From contig SMSO01000031.1 of assembly GCA_004764695.1 (NCBI GenBank), positions 7,931,261 to 7,995,260 of the forward strand: DNA of 64,000 nt. The letters are read 5' to 3'. This DNA comes from Schizochytrium sp. TIO01. Lineage: Eukaryota > Sar > Bigyra > Thraustochytrida > Thraustochytriidae. The notes beneath the pieces were generated by a model. That model did no database searches. It saw nothing but the letters and a program-made list of their open reading frames with translations, and was not told where the DNA came from. Below are positions 43,245 through 54,184 of the stretch, in pieces. The position numbers were made by a program, and so were the translations under genes. The number at the start of each line of letters is the position of its first letter. Within the stretch, counting starts at the first letter, position 1.

Positions 43245-44684
43245 AGCTGCTGTGCTCTTTCAAGATAAACGCAATTGTATGCTGATTTCTCGCCAAGACG
43301 AGAGGCTTTCCACCAAAGCACCGCTCCCAAGCGTAATCTCTATGTCAGTAGGGCACTGGTCCAGCAGACAAACAACTTTTTGTAGAGCTGTGAAAGGTGA
43401 GCTATTAAGAAAAAAAAAAGAGGGACTTTTAGACTCCTCGCCAGCAAAACGGTTTTGCTTGCTAATAATGTTCTACTATCCTATGTAGTAGGTGCATAGG
43501 ACCTACCTAGTCAAGAGAGTAAGAAGGATGTTTGAGTAGTACGTATGCGTCTTAGCGACTACAAGAACTTGGAATCCTCCTTGACAGCATATTATTAGCA
43601 AGAGGCGATCACTTGGCAATCACCGAAAAATTGATGCAACCCAATATCAATATGCTCGAGCTACTCTTCACAAACGTTTCTATTATTTTGGATGAGGTTT
43701 AAAGACTTGATAGGATCACTGAACAACACTGTCAATCTTTGTTCTACCTAGTCTTAACATTTTAAAAAAAAAAAATTCCGACCAAATTTTGCTTCCCCTT
43801 TAGAAACTCAAATTGGTAGATCTTCGGAAGTGAAATATTTATAGCATTTAGCATCAACCCAGAAATACAAAAACAGTCGCTCATTTTATAACAACTCCAA
43901 AAAAGCACACCAGGTCGTAAAAAGAATCACCTCATCATTATTTGCCTTAACGAAAATCGAATACAAAAGTGGTTTTGCAATGCAAAGGAAATGCAAGAAA
44001 TGAATTTTGGATAGTGATACAAGTTAAAAGTAGTACAACAGATGTAATTAATGTTGATGATGATATATTTATGAATGTATAAGCATGAATTGATAAATGG
44101 TATGGTATCGTTTAATTGAGAACGAACTCTAACTTCAATTGCGAAGACAGCTAAAGTCAGGGTTGAAAGTGGACTTTCAAAAGTTGGTACAAAGATGTGT
44201 GCGACAACAGAAACTGCAAGGAAGAATCACGTGTAAATTGATAGAAAGAAAGAGTGACTACAAACTTGTCCGCCGCGAATACAATAGTAGACCCCACGAG
44301 TGAGGAGATCGAAATGTCATCCTGAGATGAAATCAAAAATCATAGTTTAAGGAGAGGATCAAACGTACGAGATAATCCTTAGGCAGAGATCTTGCACCCT
44401 TCTCTGCTCGATAAACAGTTGACAAGAAGGCAACATAAACATGCACGAATTTAGAATAGCAACACGTCAAATGACAAAATTCATCATTGAATGTTTTCCT
44501 CTATTCGTAATTACAACACTGCATTGTTCCATGACGACTGTACTTCCTCGAGAAGAATAAAGCGCGTATTTCGCCCAAGACCTTTTACTTTGCAATTTTA
44601 TAACAAGCAAAGCAAATTTAGTCTTTGTGGTTTGGTTCCTACAAATTTTGAACTACACAGCAAAGGTAGGTAAACCACAACTAC
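43245..44684. other. Intergenic, AT-rich
   Basis: It holds the upstream region of the coiled-coil gene and the 3' flank of the FHA-F-box gene. Poly-A runs lie at 43410 and 43762. A possible minus-strand exon pair near 44080-44440 (a GTACGT donor at about 44371 and a CATCTCAG acceptor about 48 nt further) keeps a frame open but has no ATG or family match. Confidence 0.3.
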
Positions 44685-46512
44685 TTAAAAAATTGAAGCC
44701 TTCGAGCCAAGTGTATCCTTAAGCATTTGTTCTGCAGCTTCAGAAATTTCTGGTAAGGAGCCAAACTCGATCATAGTAAGGTTCTTGGAGAAATTTGCGA
44801 GGTCATAGATACATGAGTCATCGAGCTTTTTGCAGCCACTAAGATCAATCTGCTCGAGCTGAGGACAGCCCTTTGCAATTGCGCTGATTGACTTGCTTGT
44901 AATAGAATCACAGGAGCGAACATCTAGCACTCGCAAGTGAGGGCAATGGCGAGCAATAGCTTCAATTGCGTTATCGTCAATCTTACAGGCAGAAACATCA
45001 AGAGCACGCAAAGTCGCGCCACATCCTTCCGCCAATGACTCAATGCCAAAATTGGAAATTTTGAAGCATCGATGAACATTCAAGCTCTCCAGTTGCTTAC
45101 AGTGTTGGGAAAGATGCACCAAGCTCACGTTTGTGAGCTCGAAGCAGCAATGCACAGTGAAGTGTTTCAAGGTTGCTCCGCAGCCGCGAGCAACTGCTTC
45201 TACACCACGATCAGAAATTTGACGGCAACACATCACGCCAAGCTGCTCGAGCTTATTGCAATTTTGCGCAAGGGCAAACATGACGTCATCCGAAACATTT
45301 GCAAAACCAGTGGAACCAATGTCGAGAGTCCGAAGGTTCTTGCACACGCGTAACAGGTTAATCAGTACCTCGTCCTCCATATTACAGCATCGAAGATCGA
45401 GGTGTTCAAGATTGGGACAGCGAGAGGCAAGCCTTGTCAAGGAAGTTGCAGCTTCAATATTTGCCACACGTTTGCAAGCACGCAGGCGCAATGAGCGCAG
45501 GTTTGTACATGTTTCTGCCAGAATATCGACAGACTTGGTTGCAATCCTGGAGCATCCGCTTAGATCGAGAGATTCCAAATCTACCGTATTTCTTGCAATC
45601 AACTGTACTCGTTCGTCCACCATATTAAAGCATCCAGCAGCATTAATATGGCGAACGTTGCGGCAGCGACGAAGAAGCCAAATAACATGTTCTTGGTTCC
45701 AACGGTGATCCCAAACGATGTGTGAGATAGTGAGAAGCGCCTCATTATTTTTCTCAAAAAACCTATTGCAAACTTCTCGAGCTTGAAAGATCTCAGTCAT
45801 ATCCAAATATGAGCAGAGTGTTGGCCACATATCGCCACCCATGACACCAAATAGTAGACAGGAGTCATTGGGATCCTTTGCATTTGGATCCATACGGCTG
45901 CGTTTGCGTGTTTCTGCCCCAGTTTCCACGTCAGTTTCGTCCTCTCCGCCAGCACGAGTAACAGATAGACCATCGCACAAGGGGGATCCATCTTCTGCAT
46001 CGCCCTCAGCGCCAGGGTCCATTTCTCCGTCAAGTTCAGGGTTGAAGTGATCGAGGGATTGCGTAGCTTCCGGTTGACCATCCTGGTTTCTTTGCGATGA
46101 ACGTTTCGTGCCACGAGAGGTCTGTGAGCTTTCGTACGGTGCGTCGCCGATCATTTGCGCGTGCGCCGGAAGGCCACCAATCGGCCGAAGTCCACTTGAT
46201 GATGACGATGAAGAACTACCTTGCCCTGCTGAAGTAGCAAAAAAAATCTCAGCGGGAACTTGTTGTGCATTTGCAGCGCCTGTAGTGGATACAACTTCAA
46301 ATCCTTGCGGATGATTGTTTTGAACATTTCTCGCGGCAGGCGATGCCTCGCACAGCATTTGCGCAAGAAGAATTGCGGGAGAGTCCTCTCCTCGACGCAT
46401 GCTCTGGCCATTCGGAGATGGAGTATTCAGGACTCTCCGGCGGATTTGTCGCTGCTGAGATTGTTCTTGCTGTGGAGTAGCTGCAGCAGTCGAAGTTGAT
46501 GAGGTAGACATT

Positions 46513-46547
<35 letters not shown>

Positions 46548-47835
46548 GACAACTTGTCGGGGAGGAGACATGGATGGAACGGGTCCACCTGTGACTGTTG
46601 AGTTAGCAGCCTGAGTGGGAATGATAGAAACTGCGTTTGCAGGTACGGGACCTCCAGGTGTCATAAATGTTCCGTTGTGAGCACCAACGGCCCCCGCTGC
46701 AAAACGTCTCTGCATTTCGAGTTGAGCTTGTTGCAAACTTATGCCATACCAAGGCATACTCGGAGGAATATTAGTACCATTGTTGGTGTTGGTGTTATTA
46801 TTATTATTGTTGTTGCTGCTGCTGCTCCCATCAACGGCCGGGACATTGTTACTATTGTTGTTGCCGCTTCCATTCACAATAGTCCCAGAGCTGCTATTAG
46901 ATGCACTGGTTGGTCCACGTGCCTGCACAGAAACTTGTTGTTGTTGTTGTTGCTGCTGCTGCTGCTGCTGCTGTTCAATGGAATTTGATGATACAATTGC
47001 GTTCTGTGCGGGGCTTGAGGGCGAACGAACAGGACGAGATGGCGTGGGTGAAGGCAAAAAGCCATGGAAATAACGATTCTCGCCTGGAGGTCCTGACATA
47101 GGGTTGACAGCATAGAGATCACCCATGTTACCGACTAAACCAACTTGAGCTTGCACAGGTCCGCCCATCATAACAGGCGTTGCTCTATGGGGCGTGGCGC
47201 GATTGTGGCGAGGGCGAGTGGATGACATTGAATTGTATGTGGGGAGAGTCGCATCATTTGCATTACTATTGCTGCTGCTGCTGGTGTTATGATGGTGATG
47301 ATGATGGTGATGACCGCTGGCGCGGTTTGAGTTTGATCCTGAAGCGTAGCGCTTACTGTTCCGCTTCTTGCGAGATCGCGACCTCCCGATAGGTTGTTTT
47401 TCGAAGCGCATGGGCCTCTTTAGAGTCAGGCGAGTAAATTGTGAATTCATATTCGAGAAAAAAAGAGTGTTGAGGGTTTCCAAAGAATATACGATCACCT
47501 TGTCGGAGTTTTCTTTCTGTATCAGGTTGAAGTTTGTCCCCATTCACAAATACACCGTTGACTGATTTGTTATCACGAACTTGCCACCATGTCTCCAATT
47601 CCTCCTTAATGCCCTCATCGGTAAGTTTTTGCACTCTTGCACCTTTGCAATGCTGGAACTTGGCATGAACACGCGACAAGAAGCTCGGGTGCTCGTCTAC
47701 ATACAAAAACACATCACATATATCGCCGTTCCGGCCAACTTTCATTTCATTCACTTCATCATTTCTGCCAGGAAGTCTGAACGAAGTCGGTGTCGCACCA
47801 TCAACAGGTCTCTTAAGTCTCAAAACCGCTGTCAT
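44685..47835 (-). CDS. FHA - F-box - leucine-rich-repeat protein
   Basis: F-box/LRR (FBXL) proteins are substrate receptors of SCF ubiquitin ligases, and FHA domains bind phosphothreonine. The model is 47835-47357 plus 47316-44685, 1036 aa, removing a 40-nt intron (GTAAGC..CGCCAG) that joins the frames in phase. The FHA domain (about 25-130) has VGRNGDICD, SRVHAKF and NKSVNGVFVNGDKL, with the Arg, Ser and Asn of a phosphopeptide site. A disordered region follows with a His run, polyQ tracts and Asn/Ser-rich stretches. An F-box-like segment lies near 650-685 (WPTLCSYLDMTEIFQAREVCNRFF). About 13 cysteine-containing LRRs run to the C-terminus with repeating LESLDLSGCSRI-type units, as in AMN1/FBXL2. 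Without the intron the FHA and F-box parts would be two overlapping frames. The domain calls are firm; the fusion rests on the short intron. Confidence 0.75.
46517..46547. repeat. CAA/CAG trinucleotide tract coding polyQ
   Basis: Minus-strand CAA/CAG codons inside the FHA-F-box gene. A second, longer polyQ tract lies at 46935-46974. Asn/Ser-coding trinucleotide tracts lie at 46786-46860 and a His-coding tract near 47287-47312. Confidence 0.8.
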
Positions 47836-48922
47836 CGTCCACCCCTCTTTGATTCTAACGGTTCACAATTAGCTAGTCTAAAACTCTTGGCGAGAACCGT
47901 GTACTCGAACCTAACTAGGTACGAATCCTTGACGCCAGTCTGAGAGCGCTCTCACCTGGACAGATCTTGATCTATGAGCGGCCTCCCTTCTGCAAATGAA
48001 GAGAAGTTCTGATGTAAGACGCCGTTCCTTGATGTCTGATCCAACGACTCCTACAGAGAGTATAATCTCGCTCTCGGCTCCGCTATTTTATTCAACAAAA
48101 TTGGCTCGCCCAGCAAAATATAAATGGAATAATAATAACAAACAATGATGAAAGCAGAAAGAGTAGGAAAGAGAGAACGATTAAAAGAAGGAGCGCCAGA
48201 AGCCTCCACAATCCGCGACGCCTCGAGCCCTACTCGGGGTTCCGGTACACTGTAGAGTCAGGTTCGAGGTTTAAACTGCGCAGGCCCTCGGTCCCGAGCG
48301 CTTCTCAGTGCTTCTGAGCGTCCTCCAAGGCGCGATTGAAGTAGTTTCACCAAAATTCAAAAGATCAAATTCGAACGCCCGATACGTCAACCTGTCCACG
48401 AAGCGTGAGCTGGCGCGGTGTAGGCGGTGCTACGCTGCTGGTCGTAGACTCGCGGTCCTTCCTCTATCCTCCGCCGCGTCCTCGGCTTCCGCAGCTCCTG
48501 GCGGCGGCAACGCGGCTCGTTGTGGGTCTGCTCGCTGCCCGCCCGGCCCCAGTTTCCTCTATATAATGCTACCTAACTCTTATCTGCCGGCCCGAGCCCG
48601 CCCAAGCCTCGCCGCCGCCAAGGCCAGCTAGCGGCCTCGGCAGCTCGGCAGACAGCAGGGGGTCGCGCGGGGCCCTCCCGGGGGCCTTCGCGGCCTGCCT
48701 GCTGCGCCGCAGGAGGCCTCCCGCTGCAACGGGGCCGCACGGAACGCGCGAAGATGGGCGTGAAACGAAGCAAAGGAAAAGAGACGAAGAAGAAAGGAAA
48801 GTAAGGAAAAGAAAGGAAGAAATCATTAGCGCTTTATCCTACGAGTATCTAATAGCACATATATGACCCAACAACAACAACACAAAATAAAAATGAAATC
48901 TACAAAATTAAAACATTCTTTC

Positions 48923-48960
48923 GAATGTGATGAATGTGATGAATGTGATGAATGTGATGA
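48923..48960. repeat. Four copies of a 9-bp unit (GAATGTGAT)
   Basis: Four perfect tandem copies plus two further bases. Confidence 0.85.
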
Positions 48961-49006
48961 ATAGAGTGAACAAAAGACTGTTTAAGTTTGAATTGTTTTT
49001 TCATGT

Positions 49007-49011
49007 ATACA

Positions 49012-49043
<32 letters not shown>
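49007..49043. repeat. (ATAC)n microsatellite
   Basis: An uninterrupted ATAC/CATA tetranucleotide tract of about nine units. Confidence 0.85.
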
Positions 49044-50945
49044 CAATTCCTCTTTTCTTCAATTTCAATTTTCACTTACCTGCCTAAGAGTGGATAGGCG
49101 GAGTATACGCCCGGAAGCTCACTTATCATTTTTTTTAAATGAAAAAATTCTCTTCTTAGACTTATTAGAGAGAGAGAAACTCACTTCACTTCACTTCCCC
49201 ATCTTGACTCGCCCTAGTCATCGTAGAGTAAACGCTAGGTAGCGCTAGCTTCCAAAGCATGATTTCCCTCCTTTAAAAAACTCTCTTAGGTCCAGGAGCA
49301 GCTGTTCTTTGCGTTCTTTTGTAGGCCCAACGCGCCCTTTCTGCAACTCGCAAACCTCACTTGCGGACGGGCCTCGTAAGTGGGATATACCTCCCGCAAA
49401 CAGAGACTTAGAAATGGAACAAATGCAGAATGGGGAAGTACAAAGCGCCTTGCGCTGGTCTCCAGTGCTAGCGTTTGCGCTAACTGTTCCTACCCCCTAG
49501 CTCTTATCGTTTCTATCTTCTATTTGGCTTTGCTCATCAAAGACAAAGAGAGAAACATTGGAAAGGAAAAGAGAAAAGAGAGCTGGTAGGTAGGTAGGTA
49601 CTAGGAACTGCTACCTGGTGCTCTGTGGAAGAAGAGGCAGGAAGAACGCGAGGCGAGGGGGCTAGAGAGGACTAGGGATTAGGGTAGGAGGCTGGCGACT
49701 TCGAAAGGGCGCCTGAGGATGCGTGGCACTCACGCATTCGTTGATTTCCAAGGTCAAAGACTGAGTGATTGATTGATAGATAAGCTATCAAACTTGGAGA
49801 GTCTAGGTCGCCCAAATCTCTGCCAGAAGTTTGGAGCGTCCTCAGGAGCAGCAGCAGCTCCTGAGGCTGGCATTCTGTTTTATCAGTTTGCTTATTTGTT
49901 TGTTTATTTGTTTGTTTGGTTTATTTGTTTTGGGGTGACTAAGGATCAACAATATGTACTATGTATATGCTCTGAGAGCTGCTTTTTTAGTTGATAAAGT
50001 GGGCTTTACTTCCCTCACTACAGGCATATGGCAATTCTGGTGATTTATGATTCACGATCACGAAAGGTTGTGAGGGTTGAGTGCTGCTGACAACATCAGG
50101 AACAATGCAAGTTGGATGGAAATAGGCAGCTCCTTCTGGAAAGGTTCTGCAGGAGACAGGGCTCGGGCACCAGCAATTGGGTATGATTGTAGGGAGTCGA
50201 GTATGAACAGGTTGACTCCGACGCCCAAACGATGAGCAACTTGAAAGAGTTGACCTCGATGAACTTCAAGTGCTCGAAAACCACACACTCGCTCAACAAA
50301 CCAGGTCACTCAACAAGTACGTATGTAGGAGCTAGATACTAGGAACCTACGACTTCCGCAATGCATGCAAATTAATTTTCCGTGCCAGTTCACAGCGCAG
50401 GCTGTGACTCGGAGAGCCTCGGAGCCTCGCACGGCTTTCTTGCTGATGGATTCTCAAATAGCCTGCTTGCGAGGTTCCAACAAGTTGGCTGCCACTTTGA
50501 GCACAGGTTTGTAGCAACAACGATGATGGGGGCTCTATTCTGGGTCACCAGTGTAATACCACTTATATGCAAGGCTACCCAAATCTGGCCTCTTCGAACA
50601 CCCACAACGTAGTGATTGAGCACTTTTTCCAGGTGATCATGAAAGTCGGGACGTGAGTGCTATGTACTTTAGATCACAACAAAGAACCTGGAGGAGAGTT
50701 GTGACAAGTTGCGTCCACAACCAGGGTGTACAGACCAAGTGATTCTGGGATGCCATAGTAACATCCCTTTATCATGCAGAATTCGTTTTACCTGGAAACA
50801 AAAGCTACATCTCAAATTGAATAAACGGCACTGGGATATTTTCGATATTATTGCGCAAAAACCAGTTGCGCAATGTAGCATCAGCGCACCCGCTAATAAT
50901 GCGTGTTGTGCATTCCTCAAGACTGCCTCATAAGAAGCGTAGATT

Positions 50946-51140
50946 TTATTTTACGAGGTCTATGGCAGTGTAGTCGCCAAAGAAACGTGTCCCTTGTGGT
51001 TTGGACCAAACCACAAGGACTGCGCGCATACGCTGGTCGTGAGCCCAACCGACAGTTTCACTTTTGAGTGCAGTGAGGCGGCTCACGTCGATTGCAGAGT
51101 TCTGGATTGATACTGATGCCGGTGGTGGGAGGAGACTCCC
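50946..51140 (-). CDS. Candidate terminal exon, unknown protein
   Basis: The minus-strand frame starts after a GGAAG acceptor-like site at 51141 and ends in TAA at 50946. It reads like protein (VSIQNSAIDVSRLTALKSE..., then RAVLVVWSKPQGTRFFGDY). A possible 38-nt intron links it in phase to an open stretch upstream (to about 51255). A coding-like plus-strand frame ends only 12 bp away at 50933, so the strand is not settled. Confidence 0.22.
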   Translation of the reverse strand, partial: GSLLPPPASVSIQNSAIDVSRLTALKSETVGWAHDQRMRAVLVVWSKPQGTRFFGDYTAIDLVK

Positions 51141-51671
51141 CTTCCATGCCAAAAGCTCTTATGCGCATTATTGCTCACCGCATAGAACCAGGAAAAATGT
51201 CTCAACCTCCAAGCTCCAACATGGCTGATGAAAGTCATCACTATATCTCCATCCCTGTAGCTATCTTTAATTTCTCAACGAATATCCCAAATCAGAAAAA
51301 TATTCAGCCTGCATGATCGATGAAATCACAAAGGCGGAAAGTTTTAGAAGCTCGTGTTTTACAATCTCTGAGCGAATAAAGGATGCTGAAGTATGGTTGT
51401 CTACTCGCCCACAAAAAGCAAAAGAAATGAAAAAACAGGATAATTTGCCGCTGCGGCGTCTTTCAGTGCACGATACGCTGCAACGTACAATTGAGAGTTA
51501 ATCATCCTCCCTACTTTGGCAGAGATGCAATGATTGTATTACGTCTTGACAACAGTTTTATTATTAATATTGATTCGAAAATGGTAGGTATAACAATGCT
51601 ATTGGCATATAGTACAGAAGATGCCCGCATTAAGCCTCATCGTTCCAAGTAACTGAATGTAGTTTGTGATT

Positions 51672-51895
51672 TCACTGTTCAAGAGTCGTTCCAAACGCGA
51701 GCTCATAGCGAAGACTCAAACCTTCAGGGAAGTCCTGTTTGCGCAACTCTTTACGTAGTCTTGCCTTCAATTGTGTACTGACGATGAGTTTCGAACCTGC
51801 TTTCTTTCGCAGTTGATACTCACATCTGATACAGGCTGAACATTTTGTGAAAATTCTGTACCTTGGTTTGCTACATTCTTTGCATCTGTTACAGT
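51672..51895 (-). CDS. Cys-rich (probable zinc-binding) 3'-terminal exon
   Basis: A 74-codon frame follows a CCACTTTAG acceptor at 51896 and ends in TGA at 51672. It begins with a knot of six cysteines spaced C-x2-C-x2-C-x10-C-x2-C-x2-C (CNRCKEC ... CSACIRC), followed by a basic helix and the tail LSLRYELAFGTTLEQ. The spacing suggests one or two metal sites; this is inference. Upstream exons are not resolved, though a Cys-containing stretch near 51960-52000 (HCLLKNYMCLSKQ) is a candidate. No family is recognised. Confidence 0.4.
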
Positions 51896-52294
51896 CTAAA
51901 GTGGATGGTAAATATTGAGGTATTCGTGCATGCCCGTGTGGCGCATAGCCCGACCTGTTTACTCAGACACATGTAGTTCTTCAGGAGGCAGTGGTTTTCA
52001 CTCGTAGTATAACGCCAATGCGGAGATTAGATTAGAAGGTAAGGCTGGTAGACGAAGAAGCAGATTATCTCGTTTGTACCGGCACGGTGAGATCTATGCG
52101 CCATGAAGCCAAGCAAGCAAGATTTGAACTTGAATTTGGATTTGATTTAGATGAGGATCAGAAGCTTGATGTGTTTAAATTTTCACTTGTTTCCAATCTA
52201 TTAGATACAGAAAAACAACGTAAGCATTGCTCCTTCGAAGCAGAACTACGCAGGCCCTTACCAAACCGTCTCGTACGCTTATATACTTTTAGAG

Positions 52295-52802
52295 CTATGG
52301 TTTTTCAAGTGGGCTATTGTCCTTTAAACGATATGGCGCTTCGTTGTCATTGTGGTTGTCTTCGCCTTCATCTGCATCCTTAATTTCTTCTTCATTGCGC
52401 GCTTTTGTAATTCTGTCTCGCTGCAAAGTAACTTTTTTTATCTTTTTTGGGGAACTTTTAGTTTCTCTTCAATCTCCTGGAGAATGGCCTGTATCTCATC
52501 AGAGTTGGTAGTCCTTATGTGGTATCGTATGGATCAGGTGGCTTCGAAACCTGTCCCCACTACTTCTTTATGTTGGCATACACTTTAGGGTCCAATCTAT
52601 TATTCCTGGTGAAGTTATAACCCCATGTCTGAGATGGAAGCACAATGAATGATAAATTGAATAAAGAAGGCGAAGCAGGTCGTTCAGGTGGGGATGTCTG
52701 TTAAAATTGGCGCGCACGTTCCTGACTTGAATTTATCATCTGGGTAAGGTTGCTAGATTAAAAATTTCAGATCATCACGTGCACAGTTCTATCAGCAAAC
52801 AT
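52295..52802 (-). CDS. Candidate small five-exon gene (92 aa), unknown
   Basis: Proposed exons are 52802-52785, 52752-52718, 52605-52564, 52513-52456 and 52420-52295. They sum to 279 nt in frame. The last three are the best supported: they read as one continuous hydrophilic helix (NNRLDPKVYANIKK, then TNSDEIQAILQEIEEKLK, then RDRITKARNEEEIKDADEGED) across introns of 50 and 35 nt with GT..AG ends. The first two small exons are tentative. It lies downstream of LAMTOR2 on the same strand, with about 140 bp between. No family is recognised. Confidence 0.4.
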
Positions 52803-52939
52803 GATACAAGTTTCCGTAAAGGTTCGAGAATGATGATGTATGATATAAGAAGTTGATCAGTTTTTTTTTTGTGCAAGGTATGTATTTTGCTTTGTTCTAC
52901 TGTGTATGCATAAAATCAGCGAGTCGTTGCTGACACTTT

Positions 52940-53790
52940 CTACTGCCACGCTGCACCATTAGATGCTTGTGGGGCTTGTGAATCTTCAGCCTCAAGCGAA
53001 GCCAAAACGGGGCCAAGAGCATCGCGAAGGCGAGTAAGCTCATCGCGAAGAGTCTGTGAAGTAACATTCTTACCGCAGGCCGCAGCAATGTACCCATCGT
53101 GCAACCGCATCGCGCCAATTCGACCGGCCTCGCAGTTCATAACAAGAACATCAAGGGGGCCACTTTGTACACGAGAGCCTGCACGCTGGTAATCGCTCCA
53201 CAGGTTCGAGATGATAGCAGCTTGTACCTGTTGTATATAAATATCATTCACAAAACATCGCGTTAGCTAGGCTTAATCATTCTCTCCTTCTAACTTTCAT
53301 TGAGTATGCCAATCCGTTGAAATCTCTTTGTTCTATTGAGACCCTTGCGGATTTTATTCATGGATTCACTAAAAAAACTTACCCCGCTGTTAAAAGACTT
53401 CGCTGATGGTGCCTTGGCAGTGCCAATAAGACTGCCGTCTTCTCTCATCAAGCTGTGATGGGTAAAATCAAAAATACAAACGCAGATGTCCAGCAATATG
53501 CAAAGAGCCCAATGAAGTTACAATTCGAAACAAGTACTCGTAATAGGATGGTAGTAATCACGAGATCATGCGATTTCAAGAGCGGAATCTGTCAGTTCTC
53601 TCATCGTTTTGTCTTTCTACAACTCCGCAAGCACCTTGCTATATTCATTTAAGTCAAAGTAAGGGAGATCCTATACAGCGACATGCTTTATTGAGACCTA
53701 TCATTCGCAAATTAAAACCTACAGGGACGATTCGATGCCGCCATTGTGAATCTGCTCCAGAACCCGGGGGATTGCTTTGGCCTTAAACAT
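52940..53790 (-). CDS. LAMTOR2: Ragulator subunit LAMTOR2 (roadblock fold)
   Basis: LAMTOR2 (p14) is a roadblock-domain subunit of the late-endosome/lysosome Ragulator complex that anchors Rag GTPases and mTORC1. Three exons are clear: 53790-53723, 53452-53383 and 53227-52940, with introns of 270 and 155 nt bounded by GTAGGT..TCACAG and GTAAGT..CAACAG. The spliced protein has 141 aa against 125 in human. It starts MFKAKAIPRVLEQI-NGGIESSLLMREDGSL and aligns with the human start MLRPKALTQVLSQANTGGVQ; the AAIISNLWSDYQR segment matches human AAIASNIWAAYDR, and VMNCEAGRIGAMRL matches LMDCMEGRVAITRV. The C-terminus extends about 15 residues further. Only the last exon is long enough to be seen as an ORF. 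Confidence 0.85.
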
Positions 53791-54184
53791 CGTGACTCGC
53801 AATGTAATATAACAATATATCCGTGCTTTCGACGAACAGGATCCCTTCAAATCTTTCTGGCAAGCTACCAATATCCACGATGCTAAGTCGTATCCAAGCT
53901 TTCACGATCTGCTGTAAGTATATTCTTCTCAAAGTCGCAAGATATTCACAGATAGATACTACGGGTGAAGAAGCCACCTGAAGCCAATCTCCAGGCAACG
54001 ATCGAGAATACGAGCTCCGTTTAGGCTGCTCAAAGAGCAATTTGTAATCAGATCGCGCCTCGACTGCAACTTCCCCGCGCCAAAGACCTTCTTGCCGCCT
54101 CCGCAGAGTGCTCCTACGTCCAACTGAGTCTGCCGCGCTCGGCCTCGCGGCTGCTTTTTCACCTTCTCTTCGCAACATCTCCAT
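53783..54184 (-). CDS. Hypothetical ORF (133 aa) just upstream of LAMTOR2
   Basis: An ATG-started ORF whose stop overlaps the LAMTOR2 start codon region in another frame. The N-terminus is basic and Arg-rich (EKAAARPSA..GRRSTLRRRQEG), like a targeting peptide. An in-frame 51-nt GTAGTA..TTACAG segment at about 53905-53955 could be an intron. It may be a separate short gene, an upstream ORF in the LAMTOR2 leader, or chance. No family is recognised. Confidence 0.28.
   Translation of the reverse strand: MEMLRREGEKAAARPSAADSVGRRSTLRRRQEGLWRGEVAVEARSDYKLLFEQPKRSSYSRSLPGDWLQVASSPVVSICEYLATLRRIYLQQIVKAWIRLSIVDIGSLPERFEGILFVESTDILLYYIASHDV

Larger units (their letters stand above)
47836..51671. other. 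Gene-poor spacer with GC-rich island
   Basis: The 47836-50000 part holds the FHA-F-box upstream region, a GC-rich island at about 48430-48760 with Ala/Arg/Gly-type open frames on both strands, and simple repeats. The 50380-51500 part carries several short coding-like stretches on both strands, such as the minus-strand stretch at 50946-51140. I could not resolve them into a gene. No RNA gene is recognised. Confidence 0.4.
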
